Below are positions 8,798-19,823 of a stretch of DNA of 64,000 bases, piece by piece (the first letter of the stretch is position 1; the number at the start of each line of letters is the position of its first letter). The notes beneath the pieces were generated by a model. It searched no databases. It had not been told where the DNA came from and saw only the letters and a program-made list of their open reading frames with translations. Source of the stretch: Prochlorococcus marinus str. MIT 9401 (GTDB lineage Bacteria; Cyanobacteriota; Cyanobacteriia; PCC-6307; Cyanobiaceae); contig NZ_JNAR01000017.1 in NCBI RefSeq assembly GCF_000760095.1, positions 62,001-126,000 on the forward strand, in the 5' to 3' direction. Made by a program: the position numbers and the translations under genes.

Positions 8798-11458
8798 ATG
8801 ACATCTCAACTAATTAAAAAAATAGTTACTGGAGATGAGATAAGAAATGCTTTTTTAAAATTTTACAGTGACAAATTACATAAAATCATTCCAAGTGCAT
8901 CTTTGATTCCAGATGACCCAACAGTTATGCTCACAATTGCTGGAATGCTACCTTTTAAACCAGTTTTTTTAGGTTTAAAAGAAAGACCATCAAAAAGGGC
9001 TACATCTAGCCAAAAGTGCATCAGAACAAACGATATAGAAAACGTTGGAGTTACAGCTAGACACCACACTTTTTTTGAAATGCTTGGTAATTTCTCTTTT
9101 GGAGATTATTTTAAACGAGAGGCTATTCAATGGGCTTGGGAATTAGTTACTAATATTTATCAACTTTCTGTTGAAAATATAATTGTGAGTGTTTTTCACG
9201 AAGATGAAGAGTCTGCAAAAATTTGGAGAGATGAAATTGGTATTCATCCAGATAGGATAGTGAAACTAGGTGAGGAAGATAATTTTTGGTCATCTGGTAA
9301 AACAGGTCCATGTGGACCTTGTTCAGAACTTTATTATGATTTTCATCCTGAAAAGGGTCTGCATAATATTGATTTAGAAGATGGAGATCGTTTTATTGAA
9401 TTTTATAATCTTGTTTTTATGCAATATAATCGTGATCATAATGGAAAATTGACAGATTTAAAATTTAAAAATATTGATACAGGAATGGGTCTTGAAAGGA
9501 TGGCTCAAATACTACAAAAAAAGCAAAATAATTATGAGACAGATTTAATTTTTCCTATTATTCAAAAAATTTGTGAAATTGCAAATATTGATTATTTTTC
9601 TTCAGATGATAAAAACAAAATTTCTTTAAAAATCATTGGTGATCATACAAGAGCTGTTATTCATTTAATTTCTGATGGAGTAGCAGCAAGTAATCTCGGC
9701 AGGGGATATATATTAAGAAGGCTTATTAGAAGAATGGTCAGACATGGCAGATTATTAGGTATAACAAATGAATTTTTACCTCATATTGCTACTGTCGGGA
9801 TCGATTTAATGCAAAATAATTATCCTGATTTAAAAAATAATAATGATTTAATTTTGAATGAAATAAAAATTGAAGAAATAAGATTTAGGGAAACTCTTGA
9901 AAGAGGAGAGAAATTGCTAGATGAGTTAATTTCTTCAGGGCAGAAATTAATTTCTGGTTTTAAAGCTTTTGAACTTTATGATACTTATGGATTTCCTCTA
10001 GAACTTACTGTAGAAATTGCTGAAGAAAATAGTATCAGCGTTGATTTAAAGGGTTTTGAAGAAGAAATGAATGCACAAAAAGAGAGAGCTAAAGCTGCTT
10101 CAAGTAATATTGATTTGACGTTAGAGGGATCATTAGAGCGAGAAATAGATCTTTTTAATAAAACTGTTTTTAATGGTTATAGTTCACTCCTTTCGGAAGC
10201 TGAAATAAAGGGTATATTCTTGGATTCAACATTAGTTAAGCAAGCAAGTGAAGGTCAGAAAGTTTTAATTGTTCTTGATCAGACAACTTTTTATGGAGAA
10301 TCTGGCGGGCAAGTTGGTGATATTGGAACGATATTTTCAAAAGATGTGGAGGTCTTGGTTGATAATGTTATGCGAAAGAAAAATGTTTTTTTACATTATG
10401 GAACGGTCAAAAAAGGAATATTAACTATTGGACAAAAAGTGAAGACTAATGTTAGCTCCTCTAATAGAGCTAAGGCTGCTGCAAATCATACAGCTACTCA
10501 TTTATTACAATCTGCACTTAAATCAGTTCTTAATGAAAGTGTTGGACAAAAAGGGTCATTAGTAGCCTTTAATAAATTACGATTTGACTTTAATTCCTCT
10601 AATCCTATTTCTAAAGATCAAATTTCTAAAATTGAGACTTTAGTTAATTCTTGGATTATGGAAAATCATGCCCTAGAAGTAAAAAATATGTCTAAGAGTG
10701 AGGCTCTTGAAAAGGGCGCAGTCGCCATGTTTGGAGAAAAATATGATGATGAAGTGCGTGTCGTTAATGTACCAGGAGTTTCTATGGAACTTTGTGGTGG
10801 CACACATGTTAAAACTACATCCGAATTAGGTTCTTTCAAAATAATTAGTGAGGAAGGAATCTCAGCTGGAGTCAGAAGAATCGAAGCATTATCAGGTCAA
10901 TCAGCATTAGACTATTTCAGTAATAGAAATGCTTTAGTTAATCAACTAAGTGATTTGTTAAAAGCAAATCCTAATCAACTTTTTGAAAGGGTTAATAATT
11001 TGCAAGCAGAGCTTATTAATAAGAATAAAGAGATACAAAAAATGAAAGATGAAATTGCATATTTCAAATATTCTTCTATAAAATCATCCGCAGAAATAGT
11101 AAATTCTTTTTCAATTTTAGTAAATCAGATTGATGGCTTAGATGGGAATTCTTTGCAATCTGCAGCACTTAATTTAACTTCTCATTTGGGAAATAAAGCA
11201 ATAGTGATTCTTGGGGGAATACCAAATCCACAAAATAGAAAGTTGTTATTTGTAGTTTCTTTAGGTGATGAAGCAGTAAAAATAGGATTGCATGCAGGTA
11301 AATTAATTAATGAGATTGCAAGAATTTGTTCGGGAGGTGGAGGAGGAAAGCCTAACTTTGCTCAAGCAGGTGCTAAAGATATTGATAAGTTAAGTGATGC
11401 TCTAGATTATGCTAAAAATTATTTGCAAAAAACATTAGATAGTCATTCTGATAAATAA
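8798..11458 (+). CDS. alaS: alanyl-tRNA synthetase
   Basis: This is a class II synthetase that charges tRNA-Ala in the cytoplasm. The aminoacylation domain opens with [12 protein letters not shown]. Motif 2 is seen around [24 protein letters not shown], and the catalytic region includes GLERMAQIL. The editing domain carries the zinc ligands HTATHLL and CGGTH, and the C-terminal DHHA1/C-Ala region ends with [13 protein letters not shown]. The length of 886 is typical. The stop codon overlaps the convergent speA gene by 16 bases. Confidence 0.97.
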   Translation: MTSQLIKKIVTGDEIRNAFLKFYSDKLHKIIPSASLIPDDPTVMLTIAGMLPFKPVFLGLKERPSKRATSSQKCIRTNDIENVGVTARHHTFFEMLGNFSFGDYFKREAIQWAWELVTNIYQLSVENIIVSVFHEDEESAKIWRDEIGIHPDRIVKLGEEDNFWSSGKTGPCGPCSELYYDFHPEKGLHNIDLEDGDRFIEFYNLVFMQYNRDHNGKLTDLKFKNIDTGMGLERMAQILQKKQNNYETDLIFPIIQKICEIANIDYFSSDDKNKISLKIIGDHTRAVIHLISDGVAASNLGRGYILRRLIRRMVRHGRLLGITNEFLPHIATVGIDLMQNNYPDLKNNNDLILNEIKIEEIRFRETLERGEKLLDELISSGQKLISGFKAFELYDTYGFPLELTVEIAEENSISVDLKGFEEEMNAQKERAKAASSNIDLTLEGSLEREIDLFNKTVFNGYSSLLSEAEIKGIFLDSTLVKQASEGQKVLIVLDQTTFYGESGGQVGDIGTIFSKDVEVLVDNVMRKKNVFLHYGTVKKGILTIGQKVKTNVSSSNRAKAAANHTATHLLQSALKSVLNESVGQKGSLVAFNKLRFDFNSSNPISKDQISKIETLVNSWIMENHALEVKNMSKSEALEKGAVAMFGEKYDDEVRVVNVPGVSMELCGGTHVKTTSELGSFKIISEEGISAGVRRIEALSGQSALDYFSNRNALVNQLSDLLKANPNQLFERVNNLQAELINKNKEIQKMKDEIAYFKYSSIKSSAEIVNSFSILVNQIDGLDGNSLQSAALNLTSHLGNKAIVILGGIPNPQNRKLLFVVSLGDEAVKIGLHAGKLINEIARICSGGGGGKPNFAQAGAKDIDKLSDALDYAKNYLQKTLDSHSDK

Positions 11459-13389
11459 CTACTTTTTCTAAGACTAATTTCGATTTGATCCATTAATTTT
11501 CTTGCTTCTTCTATAGTCAATTTTTTTTGATCAATTGCTGATTCAGTATTAATTCTTATAGATTCAACCAAAGAAGCTGAACTGTAATCTAATAATTGTA
11601 AAATTTCAGATTTACTGTCCTCTCTAATTATATTTTTGACTCTATATGAATCATCTTGATTTATGTCTATATGAACAACATTTGTACTGCCAAATAAATT
11701 ATGCAAGTTTCCTAATGCCTCTTGATAGGCTCCAGTCATAAAAATTCCAATTAGATAATCTTTATCTTCCTCTGGCTTATGTAAATTTAGTAAAGATTTA
11801 ATTTTCCCATCATTAATAAAATTATTTAGTTTTCCATCTGAATCACAAGTTAAATCTGCAAAGTTGCCCTTGCAGAACGGCTCCTCTAAGTGCCTATGTA
11901 TTGGTACTATTGGAAAAATCTGATTTATTGCCCAGCTATCGGGAATAGATTTAAAGATAGATAAATTTGCATAATATGTTGATGCAAGAGTTTCTGTAAT
12001 TTCAGATAAATCAGGATGATTGATTTCATCATTATTCAGGTTATTAGAAATTTCTTTTGCGCAAGCCCAAGTAAGTTCTTCGGCATAAGCTCTCTCTGCC
12101 AAGCTTAAAAATCCTAATCTAAAAGCGACTAAGCAATCTTCTTTAAACTTTTTTGCATCATTCCATAGTTCAATTATTTGAGATAAATTTACTTTTTTAT
12201 TTTTAAGTTTTTTTAATGCATAGAGAGTTTCAAGTAAATTTGAAATTATTAATTGTTGATTTTTTTTATCAAAAATTTGTAGTTTAGAACTGACATGGCT
12301 TGTTCCTAAGACATTAAAAATTAAAACTGAACAATGACTAATTATTGCTCTTCCACTTTCTGAGATTATGGTTGGATGCTTGATATTATTTAATTCACAT
12401 GAATCCTTAATAGTTGCAATTACATCGTTAGCATAATTTTGAAGAGAATAATTAGTGGAGGTGTTTGAGGAGGTTTTAGTGCCATCAAAATCTATTCCTA
12501 ATCCTCCTCCAACATCGATATATTGCATTGGGGCTCCTAGTTTGCATAGTTCAACATATATTTGACTTGCTTCTTGCAATGCATCTTTGATCACGGCAAT
12601 ATCACTTATTTGACTGCCTATATGAAAATGGAGCAATTTCATTTCGTTGATAAGATTTGCTTCTTTTAGTTCTTTTATTGTCAACATAATTTCTGGGATT
12701 GATAATCCAAATTTGGAATTATCTCCAATAGATTTACTCCACCTACCACTACTTTTACTTGATAACTTTGCTCTAATTCCTATCAATGGAGTCGCTTTAA
12801 GTTCTTGAACTGCTTGAATAATTCTTTTTACCTCATCTCTTTGTTCAATAACTATTATTGGATTTTTGCCGAGTTTTCTGGCCAAAGTAGCAATCTCAAT
12901 ATATTTTTTATCTTTATATCCGTTACATACTAATAATGAATTTTGGTTTTCAAGAAGTGCAAGGCCAATTAATAGTTCTGATTTACTTCCTACTTCTAAA
13001 CCAAAATTCCATTGGCTACCAAACTCTATTATCTTTTCTAGGACATTTTTCTGTTGATTACATTTGACAGGAAAAACGCCTTGATAAATGTTCTTATATT
13101 TATAGGTTTTTATTGCTTTTAAAAAAGAGTCATGTAATGCATATATGCGATCTTTCAAGATATCATTAAATCTTATGATTAATGGAGGATTTATTTCTCT
13201 ACTCTTAAGTTCTTTGACAAGCTTAAAAAGATCAATCTTATTTTCAGATTTGATATCTTTAGTTACTGATATATTTCCTTTGGAATTTATAGAAAAATAT
13301 TTATCTCCCCATTTGTCTATGTTATAAGTCGAAATACTATCTTCAATAGTCCAAATATTCTTTAATTTTTTCGGCTCAAAATTGGTCAA
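11443..13389 (-). CDS. speA: biosynthetic arginine decarboxylase
   Basis: This PLP-dependent enzyme converts arginine to agmatine, the first step of polyamine synthesis. It has the fold III (alanine-racemase-like) barrel, with the PLP lysine in VFPVKCNQ around residue 105. HFHIGSQ and the glycine-rich phosphate-binding [12 protein letters not shown] follow, with [10 protein letters not shown] nearby. The length of 648 matches bacterial SpeA. The 3' end overlaps the end of alaS by 16 bases in convergent orientation. It appears to be transcribed alone. Confidence 0.95.
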   Translation of the reverse strand: MTNFEPKKLKNIWTIEDSISTYNIDKWGDKYFSINSKGNISVTKDIKSENKIDLFKLVKELKSREINPPLIIRFNDILKDRIYALHDSFLKAIKTYKYKNIYQGVFPVKCNQQKNVLEKIIEFGSQWNFGLEVGSKSELLIGLALLENQNSLLVCNGYKDKKYIEIATLARKLGKNPIIVIEQRDEVKRIIQAVQELKATPLIGIRAKLSSKSSGRWSKSIGDNSKFGLSIPEIMLTIKELKEANLINEMKLLHFHIGSQISDIAVIKDALQEASQIYVELCKLGAPMQYIDVGGGLGIDFDGTKTSSNTSTNYSLQNYANDVIATIKDSCELNNIKHPTIISESGRAIISHCSVLIFNVLGTSHVSSKLQIFDKKNQQLIISNLLETLYALKKLKNKKVNLSQIIELWNDAKKFKEDCLVAFRLGFLSLAERAYAEELTWACAKEISNNLNNDEINHPDLSEITETLASTYYANLSIFKSIPDSWAINQIFPIVPIHRHLEEPFCKGNFADLTCDSDGKLNNFINDGKIKSLLNLHKPEEDKDYLIGIFMTGAYQEALGNLHNLFGSTNVVHIDINQDDSYRVKNIIREDSKSEILQLLDYSSASLVESIRINTESAIDQKKLTIEEARKLMDQIEISLRKSSYLSE

Positions 13390-13511
13390 TTTATGTCTTA
13401 GTGATTAATAAATGTTTTTGAAAATAACTCAAAACATTATCTTTTATTTTAATGATTACTTGCCAAGTTACCACCCAAAAGTTGAATATACATAGAGTGA
13501 TTATTAACTAA

Positions 13512-13970
13512 ATGACCAAAGACAGAACCTTTATTGCAATTAAACCAGATGGAGTTCAAAGAGGATATGTTTCTGAGATTATTGGCAGATTTGAAAAGAA
13601 AGGATTTAAATTGGTTGGATTAAAGCAATTAATTCCTTCAAAAGAACTTGCTCAAAACCATTATGGAGTACATAGAGAAAGACCCTTTTTTGGTGATTTA
13701 GTAGACTTTATTTCAAGTGGGCCAGTTGTAGCAATGGTTTGGGAAGGAGAAGGAGTTATTTTGAGTGCTAGAAAACTAATAGGTGCAACAAAACCTCTAG
13801 AAGCAGAGCCTGGAACAATTAGAGGAGATTTAGCTATTGATATTGGGAGGAATATTATTCATGGTTCTGATGGAGAAGATACAGCAAAATTTGAAATTGA
13901 TCTATGGTTTAATGAAGAGGAATTATGTGAGTGGGAAACTTCTGATTCGAAATGGCGATCTGAAAATTAA
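13512..13970 (+). CDS. ndk: nucleoside diphosphate kinase
   Basis: The enzyme transfers the terminal phosphate from ATP to other nucleoside diphosphates through a phosphohistidine. The sequence begins [15 protein letters not shown] and contains the active-site histidine in RNIIHGSDG, both diagnostic for Ndk. The length of 152 is standard. The ATG at 13512 places the conserved strand at the correct N-terminal distance. It ends 3 bases before the end of the convergent ThiO-like gene. Confidence 0.97.
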   Translation: MTKDRTFIAIKPDGVQRGYVSEIIGRFEKKGFKLVGLKQLIPSKELAQNHYGVHRERPFFGDLVDFISSGPVVAMVWEGEGVILSARKLIGATKPLEAEPGTIRGDLAIDIGRNIIHGSDGEDTAKFEIDLWFNEEELCEWETSDSKWRSEN

Positions 13971-13973
13971 AAT

Positions 13974-15083
13974 TTAAATAGAAAATCTATCTAAACTAAA
14001 TTTTTTTAAAAAGCTTTTTTCTATTTCTTTGAGATTTTTATTTTGGACTATTTTTAAAAGAAGATCACTTGTTATTGCAGAAAATAAAACCCCATTTCTG
14101 TAATGTCCTGTAGCTATAAAAAGATTTTCAATTTTTGATTTTCCAATTATTGGTTTTAGATCTGGTGTGCAAGGTCTAAATCCCCACCAATGTTCCATTT
14201 GTGGCCAATTAATAGCTTCTGGCAATAAGGAGCGAATGCCTTCTTGCAGTTTTTTTATTCCATTAGGAGTATTACCCGGATTAAATTTTGAATCTTTTTC
14301 AACTGTCGCTCCAACTATAATAAGTCCATCATCACGGGGAACTAGATAAGTTTTTGGACCAAAAATAATTCTTTTCAAAAAATTTGTTGGACCTTGTATT
14401 GATAGCATTTGTCCCTTTACGGGAAAGACTGGAATCTTATTAAAAATTTTTTTACTCCAAGCACCGCTGCATATAATTGCTTTTTCGCAGTTAATTTTTT
14501 TTATTTCCCCAGTTGCACATAACACTGTTGCACCTGTAATTTTGTTTTTTTCGAATATCAAATCCTCTACTTCTGATCCCTCTTGAAATTCGACTCCATG
14601 CGAGGAGCATGCTCTCTCAAGAGCACGCATCAGTCTTCTTCGGTTATCTATTTGACCATCTTGTTCGAAAAGTAAACCATGTTTCCAAATAGAATTCATT
14701 CCATTAATTTCTGTTTGAAGATCTTTGTGATTTAAATATTTTCCATATTCATAAGTGGGAAACTCTTCAAGATCTTCTTTGTTTTTAAAAGGCACTACTA
14801 TGCCACATTTTTTTAAGCCGCATTTAATATTACTATCTTGTTCAATATTTTTTATCCACTTTGGAATTAGATTTTGACTTTCTTGGCCAAATTTTAGTAA
14901 TTCATCTTCGAGCCCTTCGGCATGAGTAGCTAACATTCCTGCAGCAACAAATCCAGCTGATTCATTTCTGTTTTTGCTTAAAACTAAAACTTTGAAGTTG
15001 TTTTTAGAAAATTCATAAGCAATAGATAAACCTAAAAGTCCACCGCCAATGATTAATATTGAATTTTTGGTTTCTTGATCCAT
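13974..15083 (-). CDS. thiO: FAD-dependent glycine/D-amino acid oxidase, ThiO-like
   Basis: The DAO-family flavoprotein has 369 residues and a dinucleotide-binding start, IIGGGLLGLSIAYEF at about 10-24. SAGFVAAGML and the C-terminal WWGFRPCTPDLKPIIG, with RNGVLFSA as the FAD-closing region, fit glycine oxidase ThiO. In thiamine synthesis ThiO oxidises glycine to dehydroglycine for the thiazole ring. No other thiamine gene lies nearby, so a broader D-amino acid dehydrogenase role remains possible. It is convergent with ndk and divergent from gatB. Confidence 0.8.
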   Translation of the reverse strand: MDQETKNSILIIGGGLLGLSIAYEFSKNNFKVLVLSKNRNESAGFVAAGMLATHAEGLEDELLKFGQESQNLIPKWIKNIEQDSNIKCGLKKCGIVVPFKNKEDLEEFPTYEYGKYLNHKDLQTEINGMNSIWKHGLLFEQDGQIDNRRRLMRALERACSSHGVEFQEGSEVEDLIFEKNKITGATVLCATGEIKKINCEKAIICSGAWSKKIFNKIPVFPVKGQMLSIQGPTNFLKRIIFGPKTYLVPRDDGLIIVGATVEKDSKFNPGNTPNGIKKLQEGIRSLLPEAINWPQMEHWWGFRPCTPDLKPIIGKSKIENLFIATGHYRNGVLFSAITSDLLLKIVQNKNLKEIEKSFLKKFSLDRFSI

Positions 15084-15162
15084 TTAAGAATTAATATTTT
15101 TATTTGTGATTTGGTCCTCTTTTCCTTTATATCCAATATTATTAATAAAGAGACTTTTGATA

Positions 15163-16635
15163 ATGAACAATTTGGAATCTTGGGAAGCTGTGATTGGTTT
15201 GGAAACTCATGTACAGCTTAATACGAAAAGTAAAATATTCACATCTGCGTCAACAGCTTTTGGCGATGCACCTAATACGCATATAGATCCCGTAGTTTGT
15301 GGTTTACCAGGAACTCTTCCCGTTTTGAATGAGACTGTTCTTGAGTATGCTGTAAAAACTTCTTTAGCATTAAATTTAAACGTTGCAGAACATTGTAAAT
15401 TTGATAGAAAACAATACTTTTATCCTGATCTACCTAAAAATTATCAAATTTCACAATTTGACGAGCCACTAGCTGAAAATGGTTGGTTAGAGGTTGAAAT
15501 AATTGAAAAGGACAAAGAACCTTATATTAAAAAAATTGGTATAGAAAGGCTCCATATGGAAGAAGACGCAGGAAAACTAGTCCATTCAGGCAGTGATAGA
15601 TTAGCTGGCTCTAAGTATTCTTTAGTTGATTATAATCGTGCCGGAATAGCACTTTGTGAGATTGTAAGTAAACCAGATATTAGATCAGGTAAAGAGGCAT
15701 CTGAATATGCCTCAGAGATTAGAAGAACAGTTAGATATCTAGGAGTATCAGACGGAAATATGCAAGAGGGTTCATTACGCTGTGATGTCAATATTTCAGT
15801 TAGAAAAGGACCTAATGCTCCTTTTGGTACCAAAGTGGAAATAAAAAATATGAATTCATTTTCTGCAATTCAAAAGGCTTGTGATTATGAAATAGCCAGA
15901 CAAATAGAAGTTTATGAAAATGGAGGAAAAATTTTGCAAGAAACAAGGTTATGGGATGAAGCTAAGCAATTAACGAAAAGTATGAGATTAAAAGAGGGTA
16001 GCAGTGACTATAGATATTTTCCTGATCCTGACTTAGGTCCAGTTGAAATAACAAAAGCCCAACAAGAAATATGGTTTAAAGAACTACCTGAATTACCTTC
16101 AAAGAAAAGAAATAAATATGTAAGTCAATTTGGGTTGTCTGCATATGATGCAAGGGTAATTTCTGATGAAATAAGTATGGCAAACTTTTTTGAAGATACA
16201 GTAGCAAATGGTGCCGATGCCAAACTAGCTTCAAATTGGGTAACAAGTGATATTGTGGGCTATTTAAAATCAAACAAACTAAGTTTTAGTGAATTAAAGC
16301 TTAGCCCTGAAAATCTTGCTGAAATGATTGGTATGATTTCAAAAAATATAATTAGTGGAAAAATTGCAAAAGAAATTTTACCTGAACTTATTAAAAAAAA
16401 TATTTCTCCGAAAAAATTAGTTGAAGAAAAAGGGTTGGCAATGATATCTGATTCTTCAAGTATTGTACCAATAATTGATGAACTTATACATGAACATCCA
16501 AATGAAGTTCAAGCATTTAAAAATGGCAAAACTAAGTTACTTGGTTTTTTTGTTGGTCAACTTATGAAAAGAACAAAAGGTAAAGCTGACCCTAAACTTG
16601 CAAATAAACTTCTTATGGAAAAATTAAATAGCTAA
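15163..16635 (+). CDS. gatB: aspartyl/glutamyl-tRNA(Asn/Gln) amidotransferase subunit B
   Basis: GatB is the kinase and tRNA-binding subunit of the GatCAB complex, which amidates Glu-tRNA(Gln) and, where needed, Asp-tRNA(Asn). The protein starts WEAVIGLETHVQLNTKSKIF, and the GLETH motif is diagnostic. It also contains VCGLPGTLPVLN, RKQYFYPDLPKNYQISQ and HMEEDAGK. A C-terminal Yqey/GatB domain follows from about 345. I place the start at the ATG at 15163, giving 490 aa. The frame is open upstream to 15106, but those 19 residues are hydrophobic and unlike the family N-terminus. Confidence 0.96.
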   Translation: MNNLESWEAVIGLETHVQLNTKSKIFTSASTAFGDAPNTHIDPVVCGLPGTLPVLNETVLEYAVKTSLALNLNVAEHCKFDRKQYFYPDLPKNYQISQFDEPLAENGWLEVEIIEKDKEPYIKKIGIERLHMEEDAGKLVHSGSDRLAGSKYSLVDYNRAGIALCEIVSKPDIRSGKEASEYASEIRRTVRYLGVSDGNMQEGSLRCDVNISVRKGPNAPFGTKVEIKNMNSFSAIQKACDYEIARQIEVYENGGKILQETRLWDEAKQLTKSMRLKEGSSDYRYFPDPDLGPVEITKAQQEIWFKELPELPSKKRNKYVSQFGLSAYDARVISDEISMANFFEDTVANGADAKLASNWVTSDIVGYLKSNKLSFSELKLSPENLAEMIGMISKNIISGKIAKEILPELIKKNISPKKLVEEKGLAMISDSSSIVPIIDELIHEHPNEVQAFKNGKTKLLGFFVGQLMKRTKGKADPKLANKLLMEKLNS

Positions 16636-16638
16636 ATC

Positions 16639-17256
16639 CTAAAGAAGCTCTTTTATCTTATTGATCCATTTATTTTGATCATCCGAGTTATCTAGAATAA
16701 TATCTGAAAATTTTCTTTTTTCTTCAAAACTTAATTGAAAATTTATCAATTCATCTGCTTCTTTTTCGCTAATTTTATCTCTTTTGATAAGTCGGTTTTT
16801 TTGTAGTTCTTTAGGACATTTAACTAACCATATTTCAGTACAAATATCTTCAAATTTTGCTTCAAACAATAAAGGAATAACCAATACTATAGTTTGATTA
16901 TTTCTGTATTGACTGCATTCTTCTATCATTCTTTCTTTAATTAAGGGGTGAAGTAGTTTTTCAATCCATTTCTTGCTTGCTAAATTTTTAAAAATAATGT
17001 TCCTTAAAAGTTTTCTGTTTATTTCCCTTTCTGAATTGCTCTTATTATCAATAATTTTATTTCCAAAATAATCTAAAATTTTCTTATATCCATATGTGTT
17101 TGGTTTGATTAATTCTCTTGAAAAATGATCTGCATCTAATATTGGTATGTTTTTATTTTTTCTAATGTAATTAGTTATGGTTGTCTTCCCACTTGCAATA
17201 CCTCCTGTTAAACCAATCCTTCTTTGGTTGTTTTTTGATTTTTGAAGAATATTCAT
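16639..17256 (-). CDS. coaE: dephospho-CoA kinase
   Basis: The enzyme phosphorylates the ribose 3'-OH of dephospho-CoA, the last step of coenzyme A synthesis. A P-loop is seen at RIGLTGGIASGKTTI (residues 13-27), followed by DADHFSREL and the CoaE-typical LLFEAKFEDICTEIWLV region. The length of 205 is standard. It is convergent with gatB with 3 bases between stops. Its promoter region is shared with the divergent argJ. Confidence 0.94.
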   Translation of the reverse strand: MNILQKSKNNQRRIGLTGGIASGKTTITNYIRKNKNIPILDADHFSRELIKPNTYGYKKILDYFGNKIIDNKSNSEREINRKLLRNIIFKNLASKKWIEKLLHPLIKERMIEECSQYRNNQTIVLVIPLLFEAKFEDICTEIWLVKCPKELQKNRLIKRDKISEKEADELINFQLSFEEKRKFSDIILDNSDDQNKWINKIKELL

Positions 17257-17331
17257 ATAATAATAATAATCTAATTACTTGGTTTCTTTAGTATTAAAGA
17301 GTGGTTAGTATGAATTAAAATACTAAAAAAT

Positions 17332-18570
17332 TTGAGCCGGTTAGATTCCAATTGGTCGTTTGTTGATGACAGTAAGGTAACACCCAAGGGGTTCCTTTTT
17401 GCTGGGATATCTGCTGGATTAAAATCTTCCAATAAGAAAGATTTAGCACTTATACTCGCTCCAGAAGGAAGTATTTTTAGCGGGATGTTTACCCAATCTA
17501 TAGTTCGTGCATCATGTGTGGATATTTGTGAGAAAAGGATAAAAAAAACTTCGGGCTTCCTAAGAGCAATATTAATTAATTCTGGGCAAGCCAATGCATG
17601 CACGGGAGATCTTGGTATTAAACATTTTCAAATTGCTACAGGAAAGATTTCTGAACTTTTAGGAATAAAAGAAGAAGAAGTTTTAATGTGCTCAACTGGT
17701 GTAATTGGTGTCCCAATACAAATAAATGATTTAGTAAAAAATTTACCTAATTTAGTAAGCGATTTAAAGGTTAATAATTTTCAAAATGCAGCAGAAGCAA
17801 TTTTAACTACTGATTTGACTTCGAAAAAAGTGTCAATAGAGACGATAATTCAAGGTAGAAAAATAAAAATAGCAGGATTTGCAAAAGGTTCAGGAATGAT
17901 TTACCCCAATATGGCGACAATGCTTGCCTTTTTAACCTGTGATGCGGGTATTGAAAAGGCAGAATGGGATAAGATGATTTCTATTTCAGTTAAGAGATCT
18001 TTTAATGCCATATCAGTTGATGGAGAGACAAGCACAAATGACTCATTTGTTGCAATAAATTCTGGGGAGAAAATCGATAAAAGTTTTTTCCCAATTATCC
18101 AAAAAGGGATTGATATTGTGTGCCAAAACTTGGCAAAAAATATTGCAAGAGATGGAGAGGGAGCAAATTGTTTATTAGAAGTTTTGGTTCAAGGAACAAA
18201 AAATACTGATGATGCAATTATGGTTGCTAAATCTATTTGTAATTCCTCATTAGTAAAAACTGCGATACATGGCTGTGATCCTAATTGGGGAAGAATCATT
18301 TCTGCTGCTGGTAATTCCGGAGTTAAATTTAACTTAGTTGACGTTGATCTTTATATAGGTAACGATCAGATTTTGGGAAAGGGGAAATTAAAAAAATATG
18401 ATTCGCAGAAAGTAACAAACTATATTAAGAATAGAATGAAAGGAAAATATTTAGTTGATGATATTGTACAAATTGTGATGAATTTAAATTCTGGCAAATC
18501 GGAAGGTACTGCTTGGGGATGTGATCTTTCTAAAAAGTATATTGCAATAAATAGCGAATATACGACGTAG
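17332..18570 (+). CDS. argJ: bifunctional glutamate N-acetyltransferase / amino-acid acetyltransferase
   Basis: ArgJ recycles the acetyl group between N-acetylornithine and glutamate in arginine synthesis and may also use acetyl-CoA. The precursor self-cleaves before a conserved threonine. That site is visible in KGSGMIYPNMATMLAFLTCD, where the cut falls between Ala and Thr of AT-M-L at about residue 197. The N-terminal PKGFLFAGISAGLK and the C-terminal DPNWGRIISAAGNSG are typical. The start is a TTG at 17332, giving 412 aa, because no ATG lies close to the family N-terminus. It is the last conserved backbone gene before the adhesin insertion. Confidence 0.95.
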   Translation: MSRLDSNWSFVDDSKVTPKGFLFAGISAGLKSSNKKDLALILAPEGSIFSGMFTQSIVRASCVDICEKRIKKTSGFLRAILINSGQANACTGDLGIKHFQIATGKISELLGIKEEEVLMCSTGVIGVPIQINDLVKNLPNLVSDLKVNNFQNAAEAILTTDLTSKKVSIETIIQGRKIKIAGFAKGSGMIYPNMATMLAFLTCDAGIEKAEWDKMISISVKRSFNAISVDGETSTNDSFVAINSGEKIDKSFFPIIQKGIDIVCQNLAKNIARDGEGANCLLEVLVQGTKNTDDAIMVAKSICNSSLVKTAIHGCDPNWGRIISAAGNSGVKFNLVDVDLYIGNDQILGKGKLKKYDSQKVTNYIKNRMKGKYLVDDIVQIVMNLNSGKSEGTAWGCDLSKKYIAINSEYTT

Positions 18571-18610
18571 AAAACGTGATCTCTGGAAGCACTTGATATG
18601 AATATATAAA

Positions 18611-18640
18611 GTCTCAAAAAGATTACACACCTTTTGAGAC
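18611..18640. terminator. hairpin between convergent argJ and adhesin A
   Basis: The arms GTCTCAAAAG and CTTTTGAGAC form a perfect 10-base stem around a loop of about 10 bases. It lies in the 103-base gap between the convergent ends of argJ and the first adhesin gene. No long T-run follows on the plus strand. A bidirectional transcript-end hairpin is the simplest reading. Confidence 0.5.
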
Positions 18641-18664
18641 TGTGATAATAATGTGATTATTATT
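18641..18664. repeat. TGTGATTATT-family repeat, downstream copy
   Basis: TGTGATAATA at 18641 is followed directly by TGTGATTATT at 18652-18661. The centre reads AATAATgtgATTATT, a small palindrome. The same decamer recurs upstream of adhesin gene A at 19824-19946, so the family brackets that gene. The role is unknown. Confidence 0.55.
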
Positions 18665-18673
18665 TCTACTCAA

Positions 18674-19696
18674 CTAAGGTAGTTTTATAGTCGCTAAATC
18701 TTTTGAATTTGTTTCATTAATCGCTATTTTCTCCAGTCTTTCTAATCTTGCTAAAAGTTCTAATTTTTCAGTTTGGAATTTTGTTATTTTTTTATTTAAA
18801 ATTTTATTTTCACTTTTTAGATCAGTTATTTCATTAGTTAGTTTTTGCTTATCTTTCATACTTATCAGAGAAGGTTTAACAGACTTTCCTAATTTCCAAA
18901 CAAATCCTGCCCTTGCAGAAAATGTATCTTCGAAATCTCCTGCATAATCTTGACCTGGCATAGTCATTGATGCTGCATAGTTAATAGAAAGTTTTTCATT
19001 AACCTTAGAGGCACAACCCCCAGAAAAAGCGAAATCACCACCATGAGTTCCAGTTCCTAACCCACAAGCAAGGGTTGTGTCAGTTGGAACTGCAGGTAAT
19101 CCAGTTAGAGCAGCGCTTAATGCTCCTACATTATTTATTGATTGTTCTACATCTCTTCCGTTGATAAGTAATTTAGTTCCATTTGTATAGTCAATTGGAA
19201 TTGGGTTTCCATTAGCATCTTTTGCGTAAACTTTTTGTCTTCCATTCTCTTCTTTTGTTATCCAAGAATTATCTCCAATATGTATTTCTCCATTACTTTT
19301 TCTTTTCACGCTAAGTCTTTGATAAACAGAACCACTTGAATTTGTATATGTTGCTTTCCAAGAAGTACCTTCGTTAGTCCATGTATCAGTATCTAAATCA
19401 TAAGAATGTGTTTCACCATCAGCATTTTCAAGGAAGAACTTACCTGTTTCAGGGTCTACATATGTATTAGTTCCGATTTCCTGTTTACAAGGATTTATTC
19501 CTGATTGAGGAAAGCATTTTGTTGTCCTTAATGTTGCTTCCCCAGTGGCAGAATTAACTGTATAAAACTGTAAACCGGTAGAACTAAGAGCATCTGATGC
19601 TTTAATTGCCCAATGATCCCAGGTATCTGCTTTTACAGAGTTCCATCCCATTATGAAACTGGAACTGAGAATTCCAATGGTCACAAATTTTTTCAT
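18674..19696 (-). CDS. secreted YadA-like trimeric autotransporter adhesin (adhesin A)
   Basis: The 340-residue protein has a signal peptide (about 1-23, cut near SVKA|DTW), a unique head (24-138), and a segment from about 139 shared with the neighbouring gene. A YadA-type C-terminal anchor (188-270) reads NNVGALSAALTGLP, then four amphipathic strands ending ARAGFVWKLG. Such anchors trimerise into one 12-strand outer-membrane barrel that exports and holds the head outside. A charged coiled coil (about 280-325) and a short tail follow the barrel, so the barrel is not the C-terminus. Two cysteines (211 and 228) sit in the anchor and are conserved in the paralogue. The head contains a kelch-like strand pattern (DPETGKFFLEN ... 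SYDLDTDTW). The anchor call is by pattern; the ligand is unknown. Confidence 0.72.
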   Translation of the reverse strand: MKKFVTIGILSSSFIMGWNSVKADTWDHWAIKASDALSSTGLQFYTVNSATGEATLRTTKCFPQSGINPCKQEIGTNTYVDPETGKFFLENADGETHSYDLDTDTWTNEGTSWKATYTNSSGSVYQRLSVKRKSNGEIHIGDNSWITKEENGRQKVYAKDANGNPIPIDYTNGTKLLINGRDVEQSINNVGALSAALTGLPAVPTDTTLACGLGTGTHGGDFAFSGGCASKVNEKLSINYAASMTMPGQDYAGDFEDTFSARAGFVWKLGKSVKPSLISMKDKQKLTNEITDLKSENKILNKKITKFQTEKLELLARLERLEKIAINETNSKDLATIKLP

Positions 19697-19823
19697 TTTA
19701 ATTTTATTTTTATTTTATTTTGACAACTTTTTTATTTTCGTTTTTATCTTTTTATTTTTTTTTAATCAATTAAATAAGAATAACTATCCAACAAAAATTT
19801 CCTATATATACCTTTGGCATAAA

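Noticed and set aside
17271-17603. 110-codon frame on the minus strand opposite argJ
   Set aside because: It lies within argJ, which has unmistakable family motifs; the antisense translation shows no domain.
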